Positions 1-6,224 of a stretch of DNA of 6,224 nucleotides are shown in pieces. Each line of letters starts with the position of its first letter. The stretch's first letter is position 1. Source of the stretch: Streptomyces lilacinus (GTDB lineage: Bacteria > Actinomycetota > Actinomycetes > Streptomycetales > Streptomycetaceae); NCBI GenBank assembly GCA_000715685.1, contig KL569433.1, forward strand, positions 50,181-56,404. The letters are read 5' to 3'. A program made the position numbers and the translations under genes. The notes beneath the pieces were generated by a model. It was not told where the DNA came from. It saw only the letters and a program-made list of their open reading frames with translations, and did not search any database.

Positions 1-1
1 G

Positions 2-451
2 GTCGCCGGGCGCTGCGGCTTCCGCTCGCCGGTGGCCCTGCGCGGCCACTTCCGCCGGCAGCTGGGGTCCTCCCCGGCCGCCTACCGGGCCGCCTATCGG
101 GCGCGCCGGCCGCAGAGCGGCACGGTGGACCGTCCGGAGCGGGGCGAGCGGCCGGAGCGCGCGGACCGCGGCGACCGGTTCGACCGGCCCGAGGCCATGG
201 AGCCCCGGCCGGGCGAGTCGTCGCTGATGGCGATGCGCCGTGCGGCCATGGCCCCCGCTCACGCGGTGACAGGAGCGCCCCTGGGCGCTCCCCCACCACC
301 CGGGGGACATAGCGGGCATATCGGCCATCCGGCCCCTCATGGCTCCGGCCATGGCGGTGCCCACGGGTCGAACGCCCCGGATCCGGGCAAGCCGGATTCG
401 GACCTCTACGTTCCGCGCCTGCCCGGTCAGCGGGAACGCCCCGTAGGGTGA
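2..451 (+). CDS. adpA: AdpA C-terminal part, AraC/XylS-family transcriptional regulator (5' truncated)
   Basis: Only the last 149 codons are in the window; the gene begins upstream, so there is no start here. The first residues (VAGRCGFRSPVALRGHF, then RRQLGSSPAAYR) are the second helix-turn-helix and closing helix of an AraC/XylS DNA-binding domain, and they match my memory of Streptomyces AdpA. AdpA is the pleiotropic activator of morphological and antibiotic genes; its N-terminal DJ-1/PfpI-like dimerisation domain and any bldA TTA codon would lie outside this window. After the domain comes a roughly 110-residue low-complexity tail. It has a charged Arg/Glu/Asp segment with repeated RPER/DRPE units (about codons 43-62) and a Gly/His-rich stretch with six histidines (nt 308-364). 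The stop lies 5 nt before the orn ATG, so the two genes are very likely co-transcribed. The family is well supported; the AdpA name rests on tail similarity plus the orn neighbour. Confidence 0.88.
   Translation, partial: VAGRCGFRSPVALRGHFRRQLGSSPAAYRAAYRARRPQSGTVDRPERGERPERADRGDRFDRPEAMEPRPGESSLMAMRRAAMAPAHAVTGAPLGAPPPPGGHSGHIGHPAPHGSGHGGAHGSNAPDPGKPDSDLYVPRLPGQRERPVG
272..291. repeat. Interrupted palindrome inside the adpA 3' end
   Basis: GGAGCGCCC and GGGCGCTCC form a perfect 9-bp inverted repeat separated by CT. In RNA it would fold as an 8-bp stem with a CCTG loop. It lies in the coding sequence for the AdpA tail (GAPLGAP), about 165 nt before orn. It could be an RNA structure, a regulator site, or a coincidence of GC-rich codons. 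Confidence 0.45.
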
Positions 452-456
452 GACGT

Positions 457-1062
<606 letters not shown>

Positions 1063-1090
1063 GAACGACGCGATCGGGCAGAGTGACGCA

Positions 1091-1125
1091 GCTCGCTCCC
1101 GGCGACACGAAAGCTGGGAGCGAGC
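1091..1125 (+). terminator. Hairpin terminator after orn (no U-tract)
   Basis: GCTCGCTCCC (1091-1100) pairs perfectly with GGGAGCGAGC (1116-1125). One G-U and two further G-C pairs extend this to a 13-bp stem with a 9-nt loop (1104-1112). It lies 28 nt after the orn stop and is followed by CACCCCTC, not a run of T. U-less hairpins are common at gene ends in high-GC actinobacteria. It most likely ends adpA-orn transcription or stabilises the mRNA 3' end. Confidence 0.7.
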
Positions 1126-1139
1126 ACCCCTCAAGACCC

Positions 1140-1147
1140 TGTACACT
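1140..1147 (+). promoter_or_regulatory. Candidate -10 region for tRNA-His
   Basis: TACACT at 1142-1147 is preceded directly by TG and followed by a T-run, the most AT-rich stretch near the tRNA. It lies 33 nt before the mature tRNA 5' end. I see no convincing TTGACA-like -35 at the proper distance; that position falls in the 3' arm of the orn hairpin. This is inference from base composition and position. Confidence 0.35.
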
Positions 1148-1156
1148 TTTTCTCGG

Positions 1157-1175
1157 CCGGTGGGAAACGCACCGG
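1157..1175 (+). other. Hairpin in the tRNA-His precursor leader
   Basis: CCGGTG (1157-1162) pairs with CACCGG (1170-1175) around a 7-nt loop, ending 5 nt before the mature tRNA. A short leader stem immediately 5' of a tRNA may aid folding or RNase P cleavage, but could also be chance in GC-rich DNA. Confidence 0.4.
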
Positions 1176-1180
1176 ACACG

Positions 1181-1253
1181 GTGGGTATAGCTCAGCTGGT
1201 AGAGCACCTGGTTGTGGTCCAGGATGTCGCGGGTTCGAGTCCCGTTACTCACC
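1181..1253 (+). tRNA. tRNA-His (anticodon GTG)
   Basis: The sequence folds as a complete cloverleaf. The acceptor arm GTGGGTA (1181-1187) pairs with TACTCAC (1246-1252), with one G-U pair. The D-arm is GCTCAGCTGGTAGAGC. The anticodon stem CCTGG/CCAGG encloses loop TTGTGGT, with anticodon GTG at 1214-1216. The T-arm is GCGGG-TTCGAGT-CCCGT. A G at 1180 supplies the histidine-specific extra residue G-1, opposite C73 at 1253. CCA is not encoded (1254-1256 is CCT), so it must be added after transcription. It is a single tRNA gene between orn and the cold-shock gene and ends at its own terminator. Confidence 0.97.
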
Positions 1254-1262
1254 CTGATCGGG

Positions 1263-1304
1263 AAGAGCCCGGTCCGCGAAAGCGGACCGGGCTCTTTTCG
1301 TTTT
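1263..1304 (+). terminator. Intrinsic terminator after tRNA-His
   Basis: A perfect 15-bp stem (1263-1277 with 1282-1296) is capped by a GAAA tetraloop and followed by TTTTCGTTTT. It starts 10 nt after the tRNA discriminator base. This is a classical Rho-independent terminator and should isolate the tRNA unit from the cold-shock gene downstream. Confidence 0.93.
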
Positions 1305-1309
1305 GTAGT

Positions 1310-1400
1310 CCTCAGGGGTGACGCACCTCGCGGTTGGGGGACGTTCGCCGCTCGTCCGGGGAAAGCTGAGGTGCCGGCACCGGACGAAGGGTCATCACCG
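1310..1400 (+). promoter_or_regulatory. Upstream and leader region of the cold-shock gene
   Basis: These 91 nt lie between the tRNA terminator and the cold-shock start. They contain a perfect 12-bp palindrome, GGTGCCGGCACC (1370-1381). They also contain two inverted pairs that compete for the same 3' segment: CCTCAG (1310-1315) with CTGAGG (1366-1371), and CACCTC (1324-1329) with GAGGTG (1368-1373). A ribosome-binding site GAAGGG (1386-1391) lies 9 nt before ATG1401. No clear -35/-10 pair is visible. Since the preceding terminator is strong, the promoter of the cold-shock/sugar operon should lie here. A structured leader would suit a cold-shock gene, but this is inference. Confidence 0.4.
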
Positions 1401-1607
1401 ATGGCAACAGGCACAGTGAAGTGGTTCAACGCCGAAAAGGGTTTCGGCTTCATCCAGCAGGACGACGGCGGACCGGACGTATTCGTCCACTTCTCCGCCA
1501 TTACGACCCAGGGATACAAGTCCCTGGAGGAGAACCAGCGCGTCGAGTACACCGTTACCCAGGGACCGAAGGGACCACAGGCGGAAAACGTCATCCCCCA
1601 GTCGTGA
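1401..1607 (+). CDS. Cold-shock protein, CspA family (single CSD domain)
   Basis: This 68-residue protein is a complete cold-shock domain, a five-stranded OB fold that binds single-stranded RNA or DNA and acts as an RNA chaperone or antiterminator. It starts [21 protein letters not shown]1 is KGFGFI (residues 13-18) and RNP2 is VFVHF (residues 27-31). The end [15 protein letters not shown] is typical of actinobacterial members, and length is normal for the family (67-70). ATG1401 is fixed by the GAAGGG ribosome-binding site and the conserved N-terminus; in-frame codons further upstream encode no family sequence. Streptomyces carry several paralogues, so I do not assign a specific csp name. 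Its TGA stop overlaps the GTG start of the sugar-binding protein by 4 nt, which ties the two genes into one transcript. Confidence 0.95.
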   Translation: MATGTVKWFNAEKGFGFIQQDDGGPDVFVHFSAITTQGYKSLEENQRVEYTVTQGPKGPQAENVIPQS

Positions 1608-2938
1608 CCGCGTGGTCGAGCGGTCCGTTCCGCCGCCGGGCCCTGCTGCTCGTGGCCGCGGCCGCGCTCGTGCTCGGCATGAGCGTGCTCGACGGCTGCG
1701 CCAAGGACAGCAGGCCCGACGACGCGAGCGGCCCCGGCGGCGACCGACGGACCACGATCACCATCGGCACCTTCGGTGTCTTCGGCTACAAGCAGGCGGG
1801 ACTCTACGAGGAGTACGAGCGGCTGCATCCGGGCATCACGATCAAGGAAAGCGTGATCGAGCGCAATGACGCCTACTACCCGCAGCTGCTCACCCACCTC
1901 GCCGCCGGCAGTGGACTCGCCGACATCCAGGCCATGGAGGTCGGCAACGTCCACGAGCTCGCCACCGCCCGGGCCGACCTCTTCGAGGATCTGTCCCGGG
2001 CGAAGGGCGTCCACCGCGGCGACTGGCTGGCGTGGAAGTGGGCCCAGGCCACCACCCGCGACGGCCGGACCATCGGCCTCGGCACCGACATCGGGCCGAT
2101 CGCCGTCTGCTACCGCAAGGACCTCTTCCGGCGGGCCGGGCTGCCCGCCGACCGGGAGGCGGTGGGCCGGCTGTGGGCCGGCGACTGGCAGCGCTACATC
2201 GACACCGGCAAGGCCTACAAGCGGCGGGCCCCGGCGGGCACGGTCTTCACCGACTCGGCCGCCGGGATCTACAACGCCTCCGTCCACGGCTACGCCGAGC
2301 GCTACTACGACCGCGCCGGCCGGCCCGTCCACGCCACCAGCCCCGCGGTCAGGGCCTCCTGGGACCTGGCCATGCAGGCCGTGCGCGCCGGGCTGACGGC
2401 CCGGCTCAAGCAGTTCGAGAAGCCGTGGGACCAGGCGTACGCCAACGGTCGCTTCGCCACCGTCGCCTGCCCGCCCTGGATGCTCGGCTACATCAAGGAG
2501 AAGGCCGGCCCCGCGGGCAGGGACAAGTGGGACGTGGCCGCCGCGCCCCGGCCCGCCAACTGGGGCGGCTCCTTCATCGGCGTGCCCAGGGCCGCCCGGC
2601 ACCGGGCGGCCGCCGTCGAGCTCGCCGTCTGGCTGACCGCGCCCGCCCAGCAGGCCCGGCTCTTCGAGCGCCAGGCCAGCATCCCCTCCACCCCCGCCGC
2701 GTACGCGCTGCCGCAGGTGAGGGACGCCCGGAACCCCTACTTCGGCAGCGCGCCCACCGGAGCGATCTTCACCGCGGCGACCCGGGGCATCCCGACGCTG
2801 GTCTTCGGCCCGCGGGAGCAGCAGATCGGGCTCGCGTTCACCGACGTCGGCATCCCCCAGGTCGAGCAGCAGGGCAAGTCGCCCCGGGCCGGCTGGCGGG
2901 CGGCCCAGAAGGAGATCGAGAACGCGGTGGACGAGTGA
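1604..2938 (+). CDS. cebE: Cellobiose/cello-oligosaccharide ABC transporter substrate-binding lipoprotein (CebE-like)
   Basis: This 444-residue extracellular solute-binding protein (family 1) would be anchored to the outer face of the membrane and capture cellobiose or cellotriose. The N-terminus has FRRR (9-12), a hydrophobic stretch to about residue 28 and a lipobox VLDGC with lipidated Cys32; Asp at -2 is off consensus. Signatures that match CebE from memory are [17 protein letters not shown] (from about 55), GLGTDIGP (158-165), [12 protein letters not shown], and [18 protein letters not shown] (from 275) followed by [11 protein letters not shown] chose GTG1604 because it yields an intact signal peptide; the next in-frame candidates would remove the arginines. 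The start overlaps the cold-shock stop as GTGA, and no Shine-Dalgarno is seen within the preceding 12 nt, so translation probably depends on re-initiation after the cold-shock gene. Substrate is inferred from family similarity and the GH1 neighbour; another beta-glucoside is possible. Confidence 0.9.
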   Translation: MTAWSSGPFRRRALLLVAAAALVLGMSVLDGCAKDSRPDDASGPGGDRRTTITIGTFGVFGYKQAGLYEEYERLHPGITIKESVIERNDAYYPQLLTHLAAGSGLADIQAMEVGNVHELATARADLFEDLSRAKGVHRGDWLAWKWAQATTRDGRTIGLGTDIGPIAVCYRKDLFRRAGLPADREAVGRLWAGDWQRYIDTGKAYKRRAPAGTVFTDSAAGIYNASVHGYAERYYDRAGRPVHATSPAVRASWDLAMQAVRAGLTARLKQFEKPWDQAYANGRFATVACPPWMLGYIKEKAGPAGRDKWDVAAAPRPANWGGSFIGVPRAARHRAAAVELAVWLTAPAQQARLFERQASIPSTPAAYALPQVRDARNPYFGSAPTGAIFTAATRGIPTLVFGPREQQIGLAFTDVGIPQVEQQGKSPRAGWRAAQKEIENAVDE

Positions 2939-3924
2939 CGGCGGCCACCACCACCGCGGTCGAGGGCACCCCCGCCGCCCCCGGGGACCGCCGCCGCGAC
3001 CGCGACCGCCCGGACCGGTGGCGCAGCCGTCTCCACCGCTGGGACCTGCGGTACAGCCCGTACGCGTTCGTGGCGCCGTTCTTCCTCTTCTTCGCGGCAT
3101 TCGGTCTCTTCCCCCTCCTCTACACCGGCTGGGCCTCCCTGCACCGGGTGGAGCTGACGTCACCGGACCGCATGGAGTGGGCCGGACTGCACAACTACGT
3201 CCGGCTGCTGGACAACGACTTCTTCTGGAACGCCCTGCGAAACACCGCCACCATCGGTGTCCTGTCGACCGTCCCGCAGCTGCTGATGGCCCTCGGCCTG
3301 GCGCACCTGCTCCACTACCGGCTGCGCGCCGCGACCTTCTGGCGGGTCGCGCTGCTGACGCCGTACGCCACCTCCGTCGCCGCCGCCACGCTCGTCTTCG
3401 TCCTGCTCTACGGGCGCGACTACGGCATGGTGAACTGGGCGCTGGACGCGGCCGGGATCGGCCCTGTCGACTGGCAGAACGGCACCTGGAGCTCGCGCCT
3501 CGCGGTCTCCTCGATCGTGATCTGGCGGTGGACGGGCTACAACGCGCTGATCTACCTGGCCGCCATGCAGGCGGTCCCGGACGAGCTGTACGAGTCGGCG
3601 GCGCTGGACGGCGCGTCGCGCGCGCGGCAGTTCGTGCACATCACGGTGCCGGCACTGCGGCCGACGATCCTCTTCACCGTCGTCGTCTCGACGATCGGGG
3701 CGACGCAGCTCTTCGGCGAGCCCCTGTTGTTCGGCGGTGCGGGCGGCCAGAAGGGCGGTGCCTCGCACCAGTTCCAGACGCTCGGGCTGTATCTGTACGA
3801 ACAGGGCTGGTTCAACTACCACCTGGGGCGCGCCTCGGCCGTGGCCTGGGCGATGTTCCTGCTCCTGCTGCTGATCGCCGCCGTGAACCTGCTCGTCGTG
3901 CGGCGGCTGGGGAAGGACCGGTGA
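2935..3924 (+). CDS. cebF: Sugar ABC transporter permease, MalF-type (CebF-like)
   Basis: This 329-residue integral membrane protein is one of two subunits forming the sugar channel. A basic, disordered N-terminus (1-40, with RRRDRDRPDRWR) precedes six predicted membrane helices at about 43-67, 103-127, 135-159, 188-212, 243-265 and 300-323. The ATPase-contact EAA loop reads ESAALDGASRARQFVHITVP, with Glu220, Asp225, Gly226 and Pro239, which is typical of the MalF/CUT1 family. GTG2935 overlaps the cebE stop as GTGA and gives the expected length. Upstream purines (GGTGG at 2926-2930) are only a weak ribosome-binding site, consistent with translational coupling. The stop is 9 nt before the cebG start. 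The partner ATPase is not encoded here; in streptomycetes MsiK, encoded elsewhere, serves several sugar importers. Confidence 0.92.
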   Translation: MTAATTTAVEGTPAAPGDRRRDRDRPDRWRSRLHRWDLRYSPYAFVAPFFLFFAAFGLFPLLYTGWASLHRVELTSPDRMEWAGLHNYVRLLDNDFFWNALRNTATIGVLSTVPQLLMALGLAHLLHYRLRAATFWRVALLTPYATSVAAATLVFVLLYGRDYGMVNWALDAAGIGPVDWQNGTWSSRLAVSSIVIWRWTGYNALIYLAAMQAVPDELYESAALDGASRARQFVHITVPALRPTILFTVVVSTIGATQLFGEPLLFGGAGGQKGGASHQFQTLGLYLYEQGWFNYHLGRASAVAWAMFLLLLLIAAVNLLVVRRLGKDR

Positions 3925-3933
3925 GGGGGTGCC

Positions 3934-4729
3934 GTGACGATCGGTATCGGCCGGGCCGGCGGGCCGCGGGCCCGGGCGGGGCGCGCCGGGCGGCAGCTGC
4001 GCGGGGGGCCGCTCGCCTACGCGGTGCTGGCGCTGTTCGCGGCGGGCTCTCTCTTCCCCCTCGTCTGGACGGCGGTCGCCGCCTCCCGGGACAACGCCCG
4101 GCTGGCCCGCACCCCGCCCCCGCTCTGGTTCGGCGACGGCCTGGCCCGGAACCTCGGCCGGGCGTGGTCGGAGGCGAACGTGGGCCTCGCGCTGCTGAAC
4201 ACGACGCTGGTCGCGGGGACCGTGGCGCTGGGCACGGTGCTCTTCTGCACCTGTCTCTTATACACGCGTCGTGCCGCTGTTCCTCGTCGTGGCCCGGCTG
4301 GGGTGGACGGACCAGCTGCAGTCCGTCGTGCTGCCCACGCTGGTGAGCGCCTTCGGGGTGTTCTTCATGCGGCAGTACCTCGTCGAGGCGCTGCCGGGCG
4401 AGCTGATCGAGGCCGCCCGCGTGGACGGCGCGAGCAGTTGGCGCCTGGTGTGGCACGTCGTCCTCCCGGTCGCCCGGCCGGCGATGGCCGTGCTGGGGAT
4501 GCTCTCCTTCGTCCAGACCTGGAACGACTTCTTCTGGCCCGTCATCGCCCTCACCCAGGAGAACCCCACCGTGCAGGTGGCCCTCACCGGGCTGGGCCGC
4601 GGCTACGTCCCGGACCAGGCCGTGGTGATGGCCGGCGCGCTGCTGGGCACGCTGCCGCTGCTGCTGGTCTTCGCCCTCTTCGGCCGCCAGATCGTCGGCG
4701 GCATCATGCGCGGCGCGGTCAAGGGCTGA
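3934..4729 (+). pseudogene. cebG: Sugar ABC transporter permease, MalG-type (CebG-like), broken by an apparent sequencing/assembly artefact
   Basis: The second channel subunit appears in two pieces in different frames. The N-terminal piece runs from GTG3934 (purine-rich GAGGGGG ahead of it) to about 4250 and holds a basic N-terminus, helix 1 (about 27-50) and helix 2 ending VALGTVLFCT. The C-terminal piece, from about 4268 to TGA4729, reads VVPLFLVVARLGWTDQ, then SAFGVFFMRQYL, then the EAA loop IEAARVDGASSWRL (Glu at 4409-4411), then WNDFFWPVIAL and a final helix ending MRGAVKG. Between them lies a 15-nt adapter match (4251-4265). About 30 residues that this family carries there are missing: the rest of helix 2/3 and the cytoplasmic stretch before VVPLF. 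The pieces total about 258 residues; adding 30 gives a normal MalG length. Both halves are fully conserved, so the real gene is probably intact. Reading straight through from 3934 runs to 4800 in a meaningless frame. Confidence 0.9.
4251..4265 (+). other. Tn5/Nextera mosaic-end adapter remnant (probable library artefact)
   Basis: CTGTCTCTTATACAC is identical to the first 15 of 19 bases of the Tn5 mosaic end used in transposase-based sequencing libraries. It is AT-rich compared with its surroundings and lies at the exact point where cebG changes frame and loses conserved sequence. There is no transposon, no second end and no target-site duplication. On the - strand it reads as the start of a peptide MYKRQ, a known mark of adapter contamination in predicted proteins. 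Confidence 0.93.
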
Positions 4730-4796
4730 GCGCCTCACTCTCGTCCCCTCCTCATCCCCTCGTCGCCCCCCTTCTCGTCCTCCGGAGTGCTTCCTC
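4730..4796 (+). promoter_or_regulatory. cebG-bglC intergenic region with bglC ribosome-binding site
   Basis: This 67-nt gap is pyrimidine-rich (repeated CTCNTCCCC/TCGTCC) and ends in GGAG at 4784-4787, 9 nt before the bglC ATG. I see no terminator hairpin, no clear promoter and no CebR-like palindrome, so bglC is most simply read as the last gene of the sugar operon. Confidence 0.6.
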
Positions 4797-6170
4797 ATGA
4801 CCGTGACCTTCCCGCCAGGTTTTCTCTGGGGCGCTGCGACCGCCGCGTACCAGATCGAGGGCGCCGCCCGGGAGGACGGGCGCACGCCCTCCATCTGGGA
4901 CACCTTCTGCCGCACGCCCAGCCGGGTGCTGGGCGGCGACACCGGGGACACGGCCACCGACCACTACCACCGCCGCCACGAGGACGTCCGGCTGATGGCG
5001 GAGCTCGGCCTGGGCGCCTACCGCTTCTCGGTGTCCTGGCCACGGGTGCAGCCCACGGGGCGCGGCCCGGCCTCCCGGCGCGGCCTCGACTTCTACCGGG
5101 CACTCGTCGACGACCTCCTCGCGCACGACATCCGGCCGGTGCTGACGCTCTACCACTGGGACCTGCCCCAGGAGCTGGAGGACGCGGGCGGCTGGCCCGC
5201 CCGCGAGACCGCGCTGCGCTTCGCCGACTACGCCCGGCTCGTCGGCGAGGCCCTCGGCGACCGGGTCGGGCTGTGGACCACCCTCAACGAGCCCTGGTGC
5301 AGCGCCTTCCTGGGCTACGCCTCGGGCGTCCACGCGCCCGGCAGGACCGACGACGAGGCCGCCCTGCGCGCCGCCCACCACCTCAACCTCGCCCACGGTC
5401 TCGGCGCGCAGGCGCTGCGCGCCGTCCTGCCCGCCACGGCTCAGCTCTCGGTGACCCTCAACGCCGGTGCCGTACGGGCCCGTACGCCCGATCCCGCGGA
5501 CCTGGACGCTCAGCGGCGCGTCGACGCGCTCGCCACCCGTATCTTCACCGGGCCCATGCTGCACGGTGCGTACCCCGCCGACCTGCTGGCCGACACGGCG
5601 GGGATCACCACCTGGTCGTTCGTCCACGACGGCGACACCGATGCCATCAAGCACCCCCTCGACGCGCTGGGCATCAACTACTACGCGCCTACAGTGGTAT
5701 CAGCCCCCACTGACAATCGCCCCGGGCCGTCCCCCTGGCCCGGCTCGCACGCCGTGGTCTTCCACCAGCCGCCGGGCAAGCGGACCGCGATGGACTGGGC
5801 CGTCGACCCCACCGGCCTGTACGACCTGCTGACGCGCTTCACCGCGGAAGTCCCCGGGCTCCCCCTGCTGGTCACCGAGAACGGCGCGGCGTACGACGAC
5901 AAGCCGGACGCGGACGGCGCCGTGCACGACCCGGAGCGCATCGCCTATCTGCACGCCCACCTCGAGGCGGTGCTGCGCGCGCTGGCCGACGGCGCCGACG
6001 TGCGGGGCTACTTCCTCTGGTCCCTGCTCGACAACTTCGAATGGGCGTACGGCTACAGCAAGCGCTTCGGCATGGTCTACGTCGACTACGCCACCCAGGC
6101 CCGTACCCCCAAGTCCAGTGCCCGCTGGTACGCGCGAGTGGCCCGGACGGGCCGGCTGACGCCGAGTTGA
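4797..6170 (+). CDS. bglC: Beta-glucosidase, glycoside hydrolase family 1 (BglC-like)
   Basis: This 457-residue retaining beta-glucosidase hydrolyses cellobiose and short cello-oligosaccharides to glucose. No signal peptide is present, so it acts in the cytoplasm on sugar brought in by the adjacent importer. The GH1 N-terminal signature [15 protein letters not shown] spans residues 9-23, with substrate-binding Gln19. The acid/base is Glu165 in TTLNEPW and the nucleophile is Glu361 in [10 protein letters not shown]. The aglycone and glucose-site motifs [10 protein letters not shown] and [18 protein letters not shown] (near the C-terminus) are intact, and length is normal for the family. ATG4797 is set by GGAG 9 nt upstream and by the conserved [12 protein letters not shown] start. 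Six codons that are rare in this gene cluster at 5688-5717, but the frame stays open and the protein matches the family there. The gene follows cebG by 67 nt and probably shares its transcript. Confidence 0.96.
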   Translation: MTVTFPPGFLWGAATAAYQIEGAAREDGRTPSIWDTFCRTPSRVLGGDTGDTATDHYHRRHEDVRLMAELGLGAYRFSVSWPRVQPTGRGPASRRGLDFYRALVDDLLAHDIRPVLTLYHWDLPQELEDAGGWPARETALRFADYARLVGEALGDRVGLWTTLNEPWCSAFLGYASGVHAPGRTDDEAALRAAHHLNLAHGLGAQALRAVLPATAQLSVTLNAGAVRARTPDPADLDAQRRVDALATRIFTGPMLHGAYPADLLADTAGITTWSFVHDGDTDAIKHPLDALGINYYAPTVVSAPTDNRPGPSPWPGSHAVVFHQPPGKRTAMDWAVDPTGLYDLLTRFTAEVPGLPLLVTENGAAYDDKPDADGAVHDPERIAYLHAHLEAVLRALADGADVRGYFLWSLLDNFEWAYGYSKRFGMVYVDYATQARTPKSSARWYARVARTGRLTPS

Positions 6171-6180
6171 GGGCTGAGGG

Positions 6181-6224
6181 CTATTCGAAGACCGAGGGCG
6201 GCGGGGCCGGGGACGGCTTGGCGG
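6181..6224 (-). CDS. Possible C-terminal end of a convergent gene (partial, unidentified)
   Basis: Read on the - strand, the last 44 bases give an open frame ending AKPSPAPPPSVFE followed by TAG. Twelve of the 13 sense codons end in G or C, as expected for a coding frame in this genome, and the convergent stop lies 10 nt beyond the bglC stop. A Pro/Ala-rich tail is common at actinobacterial protein ends. Thirteen codons are too few to identify the product, and any GC-rich 44-mer has a fair chance of being open. Confidence 0.4.
   Translation of the reverse strand, partial: AKPSPAPPPSVFE

Noticed and set aside
1115..1128. CebR operator (resembles TGGGAGCGCTCCCA)
   Set aside because: Only the left part TGGGAGCG matches; the remainder is AGCACC. 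These bases are the 3' arm of the orn hairpin, and the tRNA and its terminator separate them from the sugar operon.
1212..1400. N-terminal extension of the cold-shock protein reaching back to 1212
   Set aside because: It would begin inside tRNA-His and cross its terminator; the cold-shock domain starts cleanly at ATG1401 with its own ribosome-binding site.
2032..2934. Long N-terminal extension of CebF overlapping cebE
   Set aside because: This part is out-of-frame cebE sequence rich in Arg/Pro/Ala with no family match; the conserved permease begins after GTG2935, at the cebE stop.
4251..4265. A natural Tn5-like transposon end or insertion scar disrupting cebG
   Set aside because: Only one partial end is present, with no transposase, no opposite end and no 9-bp target duplication, and cebG loses sequence instead of gaining it. 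A library adapter explains all of this better.
5692..5702. SMART-type primer fragment (CAGTGGTATCA) in bglC
   Set aside because: Only 11 bases match, the frame is unbroken, and the encoded PTVVSA fits the GH1 family at this place, so chance is more likely. The codon cluster is still listed as a low-interest finding.

Overview
The window is very GC-rich, with strong G/C bias at third codon positions, GTG starts and actinobacterial gene families. The opening fragment matches my memory of the C-terminus of AdpA, the Streptomyces A-factor/bld-cascade regulator, and it is followed directly by oligoribonuclease (orn) and a histidine tRNA. That adjacency is a Streptomyces hallmark, so the source is very probably a Streptomyces or a close relative. 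Species cannot be set from the sequence alone.

Layout, all on the + strand unless stated. (1) 2-451: 3' end of adpA. (2) 457-1062: orn, complete, with all five DEDDh catalytic residues. (3) 1063-1400: RNA region holding a strong hairpin after orn, a candidate tRNA promoter, tRNA-His(GTG), and a textbook intrinsic terminator. (4) 1401-1607: a 68-residue cold-shock protein. (5) 1604-4729: a CebEFG-type cellobiose/cello-oligosaccharide ABC importer, made of a lipoprotein binding protein and two permeases. The binding protein start overlaps the cold-shock stop by 4 nt (GTGA), and the first permease overlaps the binding protein in the same way. (6) 4797-6170: a GH1 beta-glucosidase (BglC type). 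(7) 6181-6224: the probable C-terminal tail of a convergent - strand gene.

The importer and glucosidase form one functional unit. The lipoprotein captures cellobiose or short cello-oligosaccharides, the two permeases carry them inward, and the cytoplasmic GH1 enzyme splits them to glucose. No ATPase gene is present, which fits the known use of the shared ATPase MsiK in streptomycetes. No LacI-family regulator (CebR) and no intact CebR-type operator is visible.

The most important observation concerns data quality. Bases 4251-4265 are a 15-nt exact match to the Tn5/Nextera mosaic-end adapter, and they sit exactly where the second permease loses its reading frame and about 30 conserved residues. 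The break in cebG is therefore very probably an assembly artefact and not biology. I saw no undescribed system that the sequence convincingly supports. The most interesting biological oddity is the cold-shock gene translationally overlapping the sugar-importer operon, in the place where a regulator would be expected.
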